Below are positions 1-9,477 of a DNA stretch of 64,000 nucleotides, piece after piece (the stretch's first letter is position 1; each line of letters starts with the position of its first letter). A program made the translations under genes and the position numbers. The DNA is taken from assembly GCF_023502345.1 (NCBI RefSeq), contig NZ_JAMFLX010000005.1:149448-213447 (forward strand), read 5' to 3'. This DNA comes from Parendozoicomonas callyspongiae (GTDB taxonomy: Bacteria > Pseudomonadota > Gammaproteobacteria > Pseudomonadales > Endozoicomonadaceae). The notes beneath the pieces are model-generated. The model saw only the letters and a list, made by a program, of their open reading frames with translations, made no database searches and was not told where the DNA came from.

Positions 1-3000
1 ACTTGCGCATAGCACCCGCTACTTTGTTGTCATCATCAAGATAGACTGCATTATAAAACCCGCAGGTTACTGGCTCAGATGCGCTGGTACGGGTGTGATA
101 GGGTGATGGCAGGGACTGGAAGTAATTGGAAACATAAGGTGTTCCTTCATTACTGATGGGGGCAACGGACAGTCTGTTTGAAGCATCACTGGTGCCGTTC
201 TCACTCAATGTAAAACCTGTACCCGCCCGGTTGTACGCTTTCTTCTCCCTGAGGTTGAAGTCATACAACAGGGCAAAGTCATTCAGTACACCAGGCGAAG
301 CGCTGAAAGCGGATTGAATGATATCAACCTGGGACCTGGCTTTTTTCCAAACCCTCAGCTCACCCAAATGCCCATAAGCATATTGAGGGTTTGAGCTGGC
401 ATTGGTTCTTCCTAATATAACTTTTCTGCTATCGGAGAATATATGGCCGTGGGCAGTGCTTTCCTTAAGGAGTGTGATGGCTTTTCCATCCACAAAGAGT
501 TTTGGCTGGTTGGAAGAATTAGCCAGACTCCAGGAGGTGTGGGGAACATTAAAGTAACGTCCATTACTTGGAGTTTTTTCATCATAGGCCCGGTTCCCTG
601 TCTTTTCGTCAAACTTCCAGTAAGCGGCCAGATCAGAGTTGCTTGTATCAATATCAACCAGATGTGTACTTGCTGCCAGATCTGCCCCCCATATGACCAG
701 CCTGCTGATCTCTCTGGTGAGGCCAGTATCTATACCGAACTCCAGTGTGTTGGTTGAGCTGGAATGAAAACCATCGACATAAAACGTGCCTGATTTCACT
801 GAGCCCAGCGCTCTCTCCACACCACTGTCTACAGAATAAAGATAAATTTTACTGGTCACCTTGAAGTTTCCAGTATCGCCGCCGCTGGAAGGCGGGGTGG
901 TCACACCGTTGACGACATAGGCCTCATCATTCACCGTAACGGTTGAGCCGGTAGGAACAAACCCGGAGATATCCCCCATATCTGAGTAATTGATATTGGC
1001 TTCTTTGTTGATGGCCACAACGACTCTGTACTTTTTGTCAGCTTCCAGAGAAGTGTCGTGTGTCACCTTATGATCATCGTTATCAGTGTCGGTAAACTCA
1101 AACGACATTTTCCCATTATTCTCAATGGCAATCTTGAAGTTGTCACGACATTCCAACAACGATTTGGTGCTGTTAACAGTGTCCACCAAAAAGTCAAGCG
1201 CTATAGTACATGATGCATTAACGGTCAGAGCGTTACTGGGGGGCGCTGATGTTATGGCTGGCATATTCCCGGTCAGACGTATGCCGGTAGATGACGGTGC
1301 AACAACAGCAATATGCCGCATGACAGCTGCAGGGAATGCATCTTCGGACAGGTAACTTTTTCCTGATCTCTGCAGACGAGCCTTGAGAGAAGTGCCTGAT
1401 TGGTTTGCCGCTATCAGCGACAGCTCAAGCTTATTCCCATCATCGTCATCGTCAAGGCAAAGCAGGGGGTGAGGTTTCGGAGTCACATCCGTTTGATACC
1501 AGTCTGGATGGACGTAGGGCTTATACCAAGCCTCTATCGTAAGGTCATTGTGCTGATCAAATGGCAGTTTTCCAGTGGCACTGTCTTCCAGGTAATTGCT
1601 GCCATTGAATTCAATGCCCCGGTCAAGAGTACCCACGCTCCAGCGGTTACTAAGAATCGATTTTGTCGGAGCCAGGTCAGTAACATTTTTGATATCACCC
1701 CCCCTGGAGGATTTTTGAGCAAGCTTAACCAGCCTGCTTCCCTCACCAAGAAAACCACCACTTTCCAAAGTCACTGAGCTGTAGTTGTAGACAACAATGT
1801 CGGGGGCCAGATTACTGGCACTGGTGAGTCTGGCAGCTTTACCATTGAGAACGGTCGCAAATTTCTGGGCTGCTCTGGGGACGTTATTCCAGGTTTCGCT
1901 GAGGCCAAGCTGGGTATTGGTCAGCAATACCTTACACAGTGACTTGTCACTGTCATGATCCGAGATGGTGATTCTGGTGTTCTGATATTCAATCTCTGTT
2001 GTAGGAGCGCTGGCGGCCATGACATCATTATTACCTGCCCTCAGAATAAATATTGGCCGTTCTGCATCGGTCATATAGGACAGGCTTTCAAACCGATGGC
2101 TACCGTTCTTGTAAAAGAGTTTCAGGCCTCCCGAGCCGGTTTGCATAAGAGAAGGAGGTGTAGTGGCCTTGATATTGAGAAGTGAACCTTTCACGGTCAG
2201 CCCTTTTGGGTCCATACCGACAATGGGCATCAGAAGGTTTTTGCCGCTCTGGTAAGTGCTGGTGAATGTCTCAAGACGGTCATTCGCTTCGGCGTAGATG
2301 AAGTAGAGATCCATTATCAGACCCAGTAAAAACAGTGCCGGGTCCACCGTGATTTTTTTAGTCTGGCTGGATTCTGAATACCGGTAGACTGTACTGGGCC
2401 ACAGATAGGTTTCAGGGTTATTGTTTATGGTGCCTATAAACCGGGCCTGTTGGCCCGACCAGCCGAATTCACCGATAGCATCCAGGAAGAGGCAATACCC
2501 ATCCAGCTTTTTGTGACCCAGCTCAGTATCTGAAAAGTAGTCAACCGTGTTTGCTGGAAAGCTTTGAGCCGTGCCACCTGCGAGGATGTAGCGGTAATTG
2601 GTGCTGTATGAGTTTGTAAGAGCTATCTCCGTTGTATCAAGGGGGGGCTTTTTCAGGGTGTTACCATCGTAAACTGCGGCTCTGTTGTAAGCAGTGAGCA
2701 AAGCTGAATTCCCTTCCACCAAGGCTTTCAGGCTGCTGTTTGAGTCAGAGAAGGAGTACCCCAAGTCACACGAGTATTCGAATTTCTTCGACAGATTCAT
2801 TAAAGGGACAGGGGGCGGGGTATTGTCACCCAGCTTTGTCAGGAAACGGTTGGTCACCAGATAGCCGGCGGCAGAATCATAATTAGCTTTATGGGTTTCC
2901 ACCTCTTTCTCAAGGTAACGGATATGTTCAACCGCACTGGTGCTCATTGAGCCAGGGTCACTAATGTTCTTCAACGGCAATCGGGTGGTCGTGTTGGCCA

Positions 3001-6000
3001 GAGTTCCGTCTTGGTCAAGACAGAAATCAATAGTGGCAAGATCATTGACCCCCGATTTTTCAACCTGGGCGGTTACCATAAGACGTTTGTCGCCTATGAT
3101 ACTGTGCCGGTCGGTATCGCTGGCCGAGGCAACCTGTTCTCCCTGATAGTGCTCAATAGCCAGCCCTTTAATATCAGTGAATTTGACCCCATCGGCATCC
3201 GTCAGCTGATATAGCCTTTTGACCAGGCCGGTGCTCTCATGCTGTTTGGCTGAGGATTTCACCCAGAACAGGTCAACATCCAGTGTTGTGCCATTACTTC
3301 CCTGGCCTGGCTGTAGAGTTGCCGTTCTGCCTTCTCCTGATAAATCGAACACCTCAGAACCGGAGCCTTCATTAAAGGCATAGCAGGCTTTAAGCCCTGG
3401 TTCGGTGGTATTAGGCACGATCTGTGTGACGGCATTGAGGGTGTTACTGTTGAGGCTGTGCGACCAGATCTGCAGGTCATCCATCAGGCCGGCAGACTTA
3501 ACTCCACCGAACACAAATGTGTTCCGGGTAATGGAATAACTGCCCAGTGCAGGTCTTGCGGGAGGGTTTTCCCTGTAGTTGGACGTGCTTTTCGGAATAG
3601 CATCCACATAGACAGTAATCACCCCTTCTTTAAAGCAGATCGCATACTGATGCCAGTTTAAATCGCCAAGAATGGATTCGACCTTGTAGTGTACGCCGTA
3701 TACACTGACGTGCAGGCTGTTGGCATTATCAATCCAGATATACTGATGATGATCAGTATGTGAATGCATTAGCCAGACCACTCCATCAGTGCTGGCCGGA
3801 ATCTTCCCGGCTCTGAAGCGAAAGAGAATACTGAAGTCGATGGGTTGACCGTTTGTGAGAGAAGTTGGCGTGGTTTTATAAAAAGGATTATCAACTTTCA
3901 GGTAAGCGTTCTCGGCAAGTAAAACGGCATACCCGGCAGTCCCCGGTTTACCCTGGGTTGGAATCAAAGGCTTATTCTCATAAGGGTCAACTCCGGGGCG
4001 GCTCTGGAAAACACGATCACGATAGATAGGGTTGGCACTGGTATAAAAGGTTTTTCCCTGAGTGTTAAACAGCCCGTCACTGCTGGATGGAATGCTGAAG
4101 TATCTGAGGAGTTTACGTTCACTCTCTGTTGCAAGAATCGTCCAGCGCCAGTCGCTGCCGGTTGATGTCGGTGTAATATTGACGGAAAACTGTTCGTCGT
4201 CCAGATCGTTTATAAATGGCAACTCGTGGGTTGGTTCAACAAAATAGTTACCATTGGGGTCTTTGACGGATTTACTGTCGTCAGAACTGAAAGCGCGGTA
4301 TTTATTGCCGCTTCGCTGGTAGCGGGACTCCAGCCGGGTAACCAGAAAATCGCCCTGGACAATAAAACGGTCAATAAGCAGTGTGCTGTTAACGATAGGT
4401 TGTTCATTTCTCCGGGGAACAATTTTGGTGGTAGTGCCAGAGTACGTATCAGTATCGGAGGCTGACTGCCTGGCCAGTATGATATTGTTACCATCGGATA
4501 GAACATCAAAGGGCGCACCCGGTGCAGACAGATCGCCAGTTGATTTTTTGAATAGATTTTCTGCATATGTGGACTCGCTGCCACTGGGGTTAAGTCCACT
4601 GGTATCAAATCTGTAGTCATCTAAAACAGAATACCCGACCTGACGCAGCTCTGTAGGAAACTGCAGCTGCCGTACTTCTGATGGCCAGAACGACGCATCT
4701 GTCACTGGTATTCCAGAACGCTCTGCCTCTGCCCGGGTGTTCTCATCAACCTTGGGTTGGCAGACGGCATAATAAATTCTGCGGTCGGAAGCCATACCGA
4801 ACAGAATCAGTTTTCCTTTATGCTCCACCATTTTGGCGTGTTTAAAGGCGTATGGTTCTGGTAAAGAGAAGGTTCTTTCCAGTGGTTTTGTAAAGCTGCA
4901 GCTGTCTTCATTCATATACTGGCAGACAGCGGTTTCGTCCAGTGCATCCAAAAACATGCGAACCGGACCTATTTTTACACCCTTGGCAAAAGCCAGCCGG
5001 GAGTTGGCTGGTACAGAGCCATATGTGGCAGAAGAAGACGGTGCGCCAATATAACCATACCTTTTTCCGCTGCGCCCGATATGGCCAGGATGACCAGATG
5101 CTTGTTGGCTATCCAGAGCACTATCTACATAGATAGATTTTTTATTATCAGCGCCATCAAATACCGCTGTAATAAAATGCCATTGACCGTCATTCACCTG
5201 AACGGATGATTGAACGTCACTTGTTGTATCATTGTCAGCTGCAGTGACAAAGCTGACCTTGCCAGCACTGGTAATCGCCAGTTCGAAGTACTTGCCTTTA
5301 TCAAAGGAAATAAGAACGGCATCGTTGCATGAGGAAGGGCAGTTGATCCAAATGCACAGTGACAGCTTTTTTATGGCTCCATTACCATCAAAACTGACAG
5401 TATTATCCAGAGCGATATGGGGGCTGCTGTCGCTGCTTTTCTTAAGATAGGGAACCGGGGCCTTGTTGTCATTGGGTTGCACACTGACGTTGGATAACAC
5501 AGCATTTGCTGTGGTGCCATACTCTCCCTTCAGCTGGTTATTTGTGGATTGCAGGTGTGAAAAGTCGACTTTCAGGCCAGAGGGTGAGACATATTCGCTG
5601 TAATAGGCAGAATGTTCATCATTACTGATAAAGCGCTGTTCCAGCCTGACCAGACCTATATCCCCTGCGAAATGTGTTAACTGCCCGGTATCCGTTGGTG
5701 TGATTCTCTGGCCCACTGCCATTCTGCTGGTTTGATTGCTCTTCCCGAAGTATAAAGACGGCTCTACAGCCTTAACCGCGTTTTGAGCTCCGTCAATCAG
5801 CAGGCCAATGCTGCCCTTTGTGGCATTAACACGGAGAGACAGCAGGTGCCAGCTATTGTCAGCAACACTGCCTGTGCTCTTCATCTCTATCGAATGAGAT
5901 GAGGTGGAATTATCCCGAATCCGGGCAATCAGTTTACCTCTGTCAGAACCAGAATTTTCAACCCAGGCCTCCATAAAGTTATTGCTGCCAGAGAAAATAA

Positions 6001-7744
6001 CCTGTTTACCGGCGGAATTTGCTGGAATCCGGAACCAGCAACTGAAGGTGAAATTCTCAAGATTACCATCCCCACTGCCAAAGGAAAGATTATCCGGGAG
6101 GGATAAACGGCAGCTCTTACTGGCATTTCCCCTGATATAGGAGAAGCGTTCCCCTCCGAAATACTCGGTGTTTCTTGTGAAGCCGTCCAGCTGTGCATGA
6201 ATATTATTTCCGGAATCATCAATGACATTATTTTCACTGACCTTATCGAACGGATAGATCGCAAGATAACGGTTTTCCGGTGTCAGGCTGTTAGGCCGTG
6301 CTTCCATCATATCCTGAAGTTCAGACTGGGTTTTCAGCTCAGGGAAGAGATGAACCGGCCCGATAGAACCATTGAAATTATCGGATGCTGCGTTAGTGGT
6401 TGGGCGGGCATGCAGGTACTCGTTGTTATAATTTGACATCGAACCAATGCATCCAGTCCGGTAATTGTTCCGGACAAGAGAACCTGATAGAGCCGTTGTG
6501 GTTGTTTTTACTCGTTTACCATCGATATAGATTTTGGCGGCATCGCGATCCTTATCATACACACCGGCAACAAAATGCCAGTTATCATCATCAATCACAT
6601 GGCTGCCATCGGATACGGTTCTTACTTTAGAGACCACGCGCTCAGAATTTTTTGAAACCACAAAGGTCAGGTTGCCTTTTGTGGCCGAGCGGTTTCCATA
6701 GGCTGAATTCACCGATAGTCTTATAATATCGCCATAGCTGATCAGCACCCTCTCTTCACTGCCATCGTTTTCAGAGGGGGCTCCAAATCCGGCTGGTAAC
6801 TTGACCCAGGCACAGAGTGTCAGGTGGGAATTCTTGGCATTAAAAAAATACTCTTCTTTATTTATATTTACAAAGCTGTCTGTGCCATTCTTTGATTCAA
6901 GATAGTTGAAGGGAATTCCAAAGTTTGTTTCAGTGTGATGTGAAAAACCATTTACGGAAGACAGGCCTCCTGACACTGAATCGGCGACGGAAACAACTTC
7001 ATTGTTTCTTTTGTTAATTTTTCTACTTTCAAAATCAAACGATAGCTTTGGTATATTATGCGGTATGTGTGAGGCGTTATAACGGTCTATGACTTCTTCT
7101 CTGCTTATTGGGTGGAAGTCTAACGTGAAATCTGTCAGGAGTGCATAGAGTGAATGTGAATAAAAGCCGAATGCATCAGGAGTCAGACCGAAATCAAAAG
7201 AGACATCAAACACTTTTACAGTATCAATGTACTTTATTAATTTGTTGTTCTTTATATCAAATACGTATGAAAAGTAAAACCAACCTCTCTTTTTTAGTGT
7301 TAACGATTTGTTTTGAGAAATAGTTGTTGAATTGTCTACGTCCCATAATGAAAGACTATTTACGTCAGGGCTGTTATGAGATCGTATGTATCTTTTCTGG
7401 TGATTAGCATCTTCTTCAGCCCCGGAAATCATCTCTATTGTCTGACTCAGTGAACCACCTCCATAATAATCAATATTAACCCAGGCACCAAATGAAAAAC
7501 CATCGCGACCTAAATTGTTAAGGCTGTCATGGTCCGTGCTTTTAAATTTAAGTTGGGTGTAAATCATTAATTGAGGTTTTTTCCATGGTAAAAATGCGCG
7601 ATCACTTACACCATTAGTCGTTGGAGCATATTGTTTGGCGCTATTATTTAGTTCTATTTGATAGTTGTCGCATACTGATTTAACAATGCCATTATTGACG
7701 GAATTTTCAAACAAAATAAAACGTGCGGACTGATTAGTACTCAT
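1..7744 (-). CDS. giant LamG/concanavalin-like repeat protein, 5' part only (gene runs off the left edge)
   Basis: Open in one minus-strand frame from ATG 7744 to the window edge, at least 2,581 codons with no stop noticed. I checked the frame at several points (near 7744, 4235, 2798, 1694, 368), including through a run of eight C. It contains at least six LamG-like jellyroll modules, shown by recurring strand motifs such as WHFVAGVYD, YIDGKRV, WHLLSLRV, LLIDGAQ, WHFITAVFDGADNKKSIYVD, WHQYAICFK and YWKFDEKTGN. A less repetitive block lies around 1700-2950. The N-terminus (MSTNQSARFILFENSV) is not a signal peptide, and no strong Shine-Dalgarno is visible. It follows a muramidase-like gene and a small membrane-protein gene on the same strand. 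LamG modules usually bind glycans or proteins at surfaces, so a secreted adhesin or toxin subunit is inferred. The C-terminal part is outside the window and the true family is unresolved. Confidence 0.85.
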   Translation of the reverse strand, partial: MSTNQSARFILFENSVNNGIVKSVCDNYQIELNNSAKQYAPTTNGVSDRAFLPWKKPQLMIYTQLKFKSTDHDSLNNLGRDGFSFGAWVNIDYYGGGSLSQTIEMISGAEEDANHQKRYIRSHNSPDVNSLSLWDVDNSTTISQNKSLTLKKRGWFYFSYVFDIKNNKLIKYIDTVKVFDVSFDFGLTPDAFGFYSHSLYALLTDFTLDFHPISREEVIDRYNASHIPHNIPKLSFDFESRKINKRNNEVVSVADSVSGGLSSVNGFSHHTETNFGIPFNYLESKNGTDSFVNINKEEYFFNAKNSHLTLCAWVKLPAGFGAPSENDGSEERVLISYGDIIRLSVNSAYGNRSATKGNLTFVVSKNSERVVSKVRTVSDGSHVIDDDNWHFVAGVYDKDRDAAKIYIDGKRVKTTTTALSGSLVRNNYRTGCIGSMSNYNNEYLHARPTTNAASDNFNGSIGPVHLFPELKTQSELQDMMEARPNSLTPENRYLAIYPFDKVSENNVIDDSGNNIHAQLDGFTRNTEYFGGERFSYIRGNASKSCRLSLPDNLSFGSGDGNLENFTFSCWFRIPANSAGKQVIFSGSNNFMEAWVENSGSDRGKLIARIRDNSTSSHSIEMKSTGSVADNSWHLLSLRVNATKGSIGLLIDGAQNAVKAVEPSLYFGKSNQTSRMAVGQRITPTDTGQLTHFAGDIGLVRLEQRFISNDEHSAYYSEYVSPSGLKVDFSHLQSTNNQLKGEYGTTANAVLSNVSVQPNDNKAPVPYLKKSSDSSPHIALDNTVSFDGNGAIKKLSLCIWINCPSSCNDAVLISFDKGKYFELAITSAGKVSFVTAADNDTTSDVQSSVQVNDGQWHFITAVFDGADNKKSIYVDSALDSQQASGHPGHIGRSGKRYGYIGAPSSSATYGSVPANSRLAFAKGVKIGPVRMFLDALDETAVCQYMNEDSCSFTKPLERTFSLPEPYAFKHAKMVEHKGKLILFGMASDRRIYYAVCQPKVDENTRAEAERSGIPVTDASFWPSEVRQLQFPTELRQVGYSVLDDYRFDTSGLNPSGSESTYAENLFKKSTGDLSAPGAPFDVLSDGNNIILARQSASDTDTYSGTTTKIVPRRNEQPIVNSTLLIDRFIVQGDFLVTRLESRYQRSGNKYRAFSSDDSKSVKDPNGNYFVEPTHELPFINDLDDEQFSVNITPTSTGSDWRWTILATESERKLLRYFSIPSSSDGLFNTQGKTFYTSANPIYRDRVFQSRPGVDPYENKPLIPTQGKPGTAGYAVLLAENAYLKVDNPFYKTTPTSLTNGQPIDFSILFRFRAGKIPASTDGVVWLMHSHTDHHQYIWIDNANSLHVSVYGVHYKVESILGDLNWHQYAICFKEGVITVYVDAIPKSTSNYRENPPARPALGSYSITRNTFVFGGVKSAGLMDDLQIWSHSLNSNTLNAVTQIVPNTTEPGLKACYAFNEGSGSEVFDLSGEGRTATLQPGQGSNGTTLDVDLFWVKSSAKQHESTGLVKRLYQLTDADGVKFTDIKGLAIEHYQGEQVASASDTDRHSIIGDKRLMVTAQVEKSGVNDLATIDFCLDQDGTLANTTTRLPLKNISDPGSMSTSAVEHIRYLEKEVETHKANYDSAAGYLVTNRFLTKLGDNTPPPVPLMNLSKKFEYSCDLGYSFSDSNSSLKALVEGNSALLTAYNRAAVYDGNTLKKPPLDTTEIALTNSYSTNYRYILAGGTAQSFPANTVDYFSDTELGHKKLDGYCLFLDAIGEFGWSGQQARFIGTINNNPETYLWPSTVYRYSESSQTKKITVDPALFLLGLIMDLYFIYAEANDRLETFTSTYQSGKNLLMPIVGMDPKGLTVKGSLLNIKATTPPSLMQTGSGGLKLFYKNGSHRFESLSYMTDAERPIFILRAGNNDVMAASAPTTEIEYQNTRITISDHDSDKSLCKVLLTNTQLGLSETWNNVPRAAQKFATVLNGKAARLTSASNLAPDIVVYNYSSVTLESGGFLGEGSRLVKLAQKSSRGGDIKNVTDLAPTKSILSNRWSVGTLDRGIEFNGSNYLEDSATGKLPFDQHNDLTIEAWYKPYVHPDWYQTDVTPKPHPLLCLDDDDDGNKLELSLIAANQSGTSLKARLQRSGKSYLSEDAFPAAVMRHIAVVAPSSTGIRLTGNMPAITSAPPSNALTVNASCTIALDFLVDTVNSTKSLLECRDNFKIAIENNGKMSFEFTDTDNDDHKVTHDTSLEADKKYRVVVAINKEANINYSDMGDISGFVPTGSTVTVNDEAYVVNGVTTPPSSGGDTGNFKVTSKIYLYSVDSGVERALGSVKSGTFYVDGFHSSSTNTLEFGIDTGLTREISRLVIWGADLAASTHLVDIDTSNSDLAAYWKFDEKTGNRAYDEKTPSNGRYFNVPHTSWSLANSSNQPKLFVDGKAITLLKESTAHGHIFSDSRKVILGRTNASSNPQYAYGHLGELRVWKKARSQVDIIQSAFSASPGVLNDFALLYDFNLREKKAYNRAGTGFTLSENGTSDASNRLSVAPISNEGTPYVSNYFQSLPSPYHTRTSASEPVTCGFYNAVYLDDDNKVAGAMRK

Positions 7745-7900
7745 TTCTGATTTACCGTATTTTAACAATAGAATAAAGTGGTATGATTAATTACATACCT
7801 GTTGTTGGATCTTTTCTAGGGTTGGGCTTTTATTCATCAATGATAACGATTATTTAATCTAAAGTACCTCTTTGTTGATTGTTAGTGAAAGTGGGTAAAG

Positions 7901-8167
7901 CTATTTCTTCTGTGGTATATTAATTAAAATGCGATCTTCGATTTGTTCAAGATCCTGCCTTATATCAAACATAATTCTATGATATTCCTCTCTCTCCAAA
8001 TTAATAATATCTTTCAGTGACTCAATCTGATTACCGTTTTTTGTTATTCTCCTTTCTATTTCAAAGCCCCATAAAACGACGGAACCAATTAATGCAATAA
8101 ACGTCATGAGATGACCGATGTTGAACTCATTATTTTGGGCCATAGTAAATATTCCAGGCATTTTCAT
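7901..8167 (-). CDS. small membrane protein with one TM and a coiled coil (holin- or spanin-like)
   Basis: 88 residues from ATG 8167; ATG 8143 (MAQNNEF) is an alternative start. A hydrophobic segment (HLMTFIALIGSVVLWGF, about residues 19-35) is followed by a charged heptad-like stretch (ERRITKNGNQIESLKDIINLE) to the C-terminus. The start overlaps the end of the upstream muramidase-like gene by 14-38 nt, which suggests translational coupling. One-TM plus coiled-coil proteins beside an endolysin are typical of phage holins or inner-membrane spanins. The sequence itself is not diagnostic of either, so the role rests on context. The giant LamG gene begins about 155 bp downstream. Confidence 0.6.
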   Translation of the reverse strand: MKMPGIFTMAQNNEFNIGHLMTFIALIGSVVLWGFEIERRITKNGNQIESLKDIINLEREEYHRIMFDIRQDLEQIEDRILINIPQKK

Positions 8168-8591
8168 ACATTAAACATGTGGCCTTTCCTCTATTTGTGT
8201 TCCAGTAATGCTTGGCATATTTTGCCAACCCTTCAATATCACCTTTATCAGGTATTGGCTCAACAAATCTTAGAAAGAATATTCTTGCTATGGCCGCTGC
8301 GTAAGTTGGATCAAACAGTAGCCTTTGTTCTGATAAATTATCCTGGTTGTTTAAGTATCCCTTTGAACAGCCATAGGCGACAACCTCATGATAGGAGGGT
8401 GGCTCTACCTGAAATATTGAAAGCGCCGATCCGTTAACCTGCTTATTGTAACGAAATCCACCTGATTCGTGCGCAGCTATCATGCAAAGAAGCTGAATGG
8501 CCGACTCACTGGCTGGAAGATTATATTTTTCAAATGCTCCTCTAATCATTATTTGGCATTGGCGACCTTCCTCTTCTTCTTTGTTGACCAT
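8130..8591 (-). CDS. phage-type lysozyme/transglycosylase-like protein (endolysin candidate)
   Basis: About 153 residues from ATG 8591, which has a clear AAGGAAG ribosome-binding site. The frame stays open to ATG 8672 but without an RBS; that longer form would add a hydrophobic N-terminus (FLNMFVAATVSS) resembling a signal or SAR segment. The core reads AIQLLCMIAAHESGGFRYN then SALSIFQVEPPSYHEV. A Glu in a helix followed by a Gly-rich turn and a G-x-x-Q-like loop is the arrangement of lysozyme/SLT muramidases. The C-terminal part (YAKHYWNTNRGKAT) fits the closing helix of such folds. It heads a three-gene minus-strand set with the small TM protein and the giant LamG protein, suggesting wall cleavage for release of the giant product. 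Family assignment is by eye. Confidence 0.55.
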   Translation of the reverse strand: MVNKEEEEGRQCQIMIRGAFEKYNLPASESAIQLLCMIAAHESGGFRYNKQVNGSALSIFQVEPPSYHEVVAYGCSKGYLNNQDNLSEQRLLFDPTYAAAIARIFFLRFVEPIPDKGDIEGLAKYAKHYWNTNRGKATCLMYENAWNIYYGPK

Positions 8592-8646
8592 TGTTACTTC
8601 CTTTTTCAGGTTGCTGCTAACAGTCGCAGCTACGAACATATTTAAA

Positions 8647-8724
8647 AAGGCTCTACTGACACAAATAAGCATGCCAAGTAGTCTGATTTTATAAATGCTT
8701 ATAATATGTGTACAGTAGAGCCTT
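8647..8724. promoter_or_regulatory. 12-bp perfect inverted repeat in the leader of the lysis-like genes
   Basis: AAGGCTCTACTG (8647-8658) is mirrored by CAGTAGAGCCTT (8713-8724) with a 54-nt spacer. It lies 56-133 bp upstream of the preferred start of the muramidase-like gene, so it could be an operator pair or a leader-RNA stem. Confidence 0.5.
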
Positions 8725-8740
8725 AAACTATTGAAATTTG

Positions 8741-8756
8741 AATATCAATTGATATT
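8741..8756. promoter_or_regulatory. 16-bp perfect palindrome, candidate operator
   Basis: AATATCAATTGATATT is a perfect dyad in AT-rich DNA about 150 bp upstream of the muramidase-like start. It suits a dimeric HTH repressor, although no regulator gene is adjacent. Confidence 0.4.
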
Positions 8757-9260
8757 GATGAGTGGAAGGTTAGTGGATAACTTATTAATTTCAATAAAAA
8801 CATTAAAACAAAAAACAGCAATAAAAGACTTTGTTCTAGACATTAAATTATAAGATTAAGTTATCATTTAATTATCTTTTTTTCGCAATTAATTATCAGA
8901 TAATTATCATTTATTTCTCTTTTGTCTTTCTATAAAGTCATAATGGTTTTTGTTTATAGATAATAATTTTCTATGTATTCTTATTAAAACATTCAATCTC
9001 GTAGCCGCCTGACATACAAATGATCTTAAAGTGGTGATTGCTCGTTTTTATCATGGAAATACCTTTTTCATCACGTTGAGGTGACGAAAGGGCTTCTCAC
9101 ACATGGCTACTTGCAGGGCTTTTTTGCAACGCTACCCCATCAGGTCTTTTGACGGATTTTCAGTGTGTTCGGAAACTATCCGGCATACCAAGGCCAGTGA
9201 AGCGGTTCATCACTCCACTGGCAATTTTCATTTCCTTCTTCTGGTTGTCTAAAAAAACAG
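8757..9260. other. AT-rich intergenic stretch without a supported gene
   Basis: About 500 bp. The first 250 bp are strongly AT-rich with repeated TAATTATC-like words (8865-8915), like DNA silenced by H-NS-type proteins. From about 9050 the composition becomes more balanced. A 49-codon frame (9103-9252) has no RBS and no recognisable product; it may be further debris of the insertion element just downstream. Confidence 0.5.
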
Positions 9261-9267
9261 ATCACGC

Positions 9268-9477
9268 TTATGCTACGACAAAGCCTTGTCAGAAGGATTT
9301 CCAATTGCCAGCGGAGTGATCGAAGGAGCCTGCCGTCACTTGATCAATGACCGTATGGATATCACAGGGGCACGTTGGATTTTGCAGGGTGCGGAGGTCA
9401 TTCTCAAACTGAGGTCAGCCAACTCCAGCGGCGATTGGGGAGTTTTCGGACAGGCACTAAATAGTATCAAGCCTTAA
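9268..9477 (+). pseudogene. C-terminal relic of an ISKra4-family-like transposase
   Basis: The frame reads [18 protein letters not shown], then [16 protein letters not shown], then [14 protein letters not shown]. This is the conserved C-terminal block of ISKra4-type transposases ([21 protein letters not shown], GARW, AExxLxLRA). Only about 65 codons remain and a TAA at 9250-9252 closes the frame upstream, so the N-terminal and catalytic parts are gone. Its TAA (9475-9477) overlaps the TAA of convergent preA (9474-9476), so the relic abuts preA exactly. No terminal inverted repeats were recognised. Confidence 0.75.

Noticed and set aside
443..6630. many 60-110 codon frames on both strands within the first 7 kb
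   Set aside because: All are in other frames of the single giant minus-strand gene, which runs off the window.
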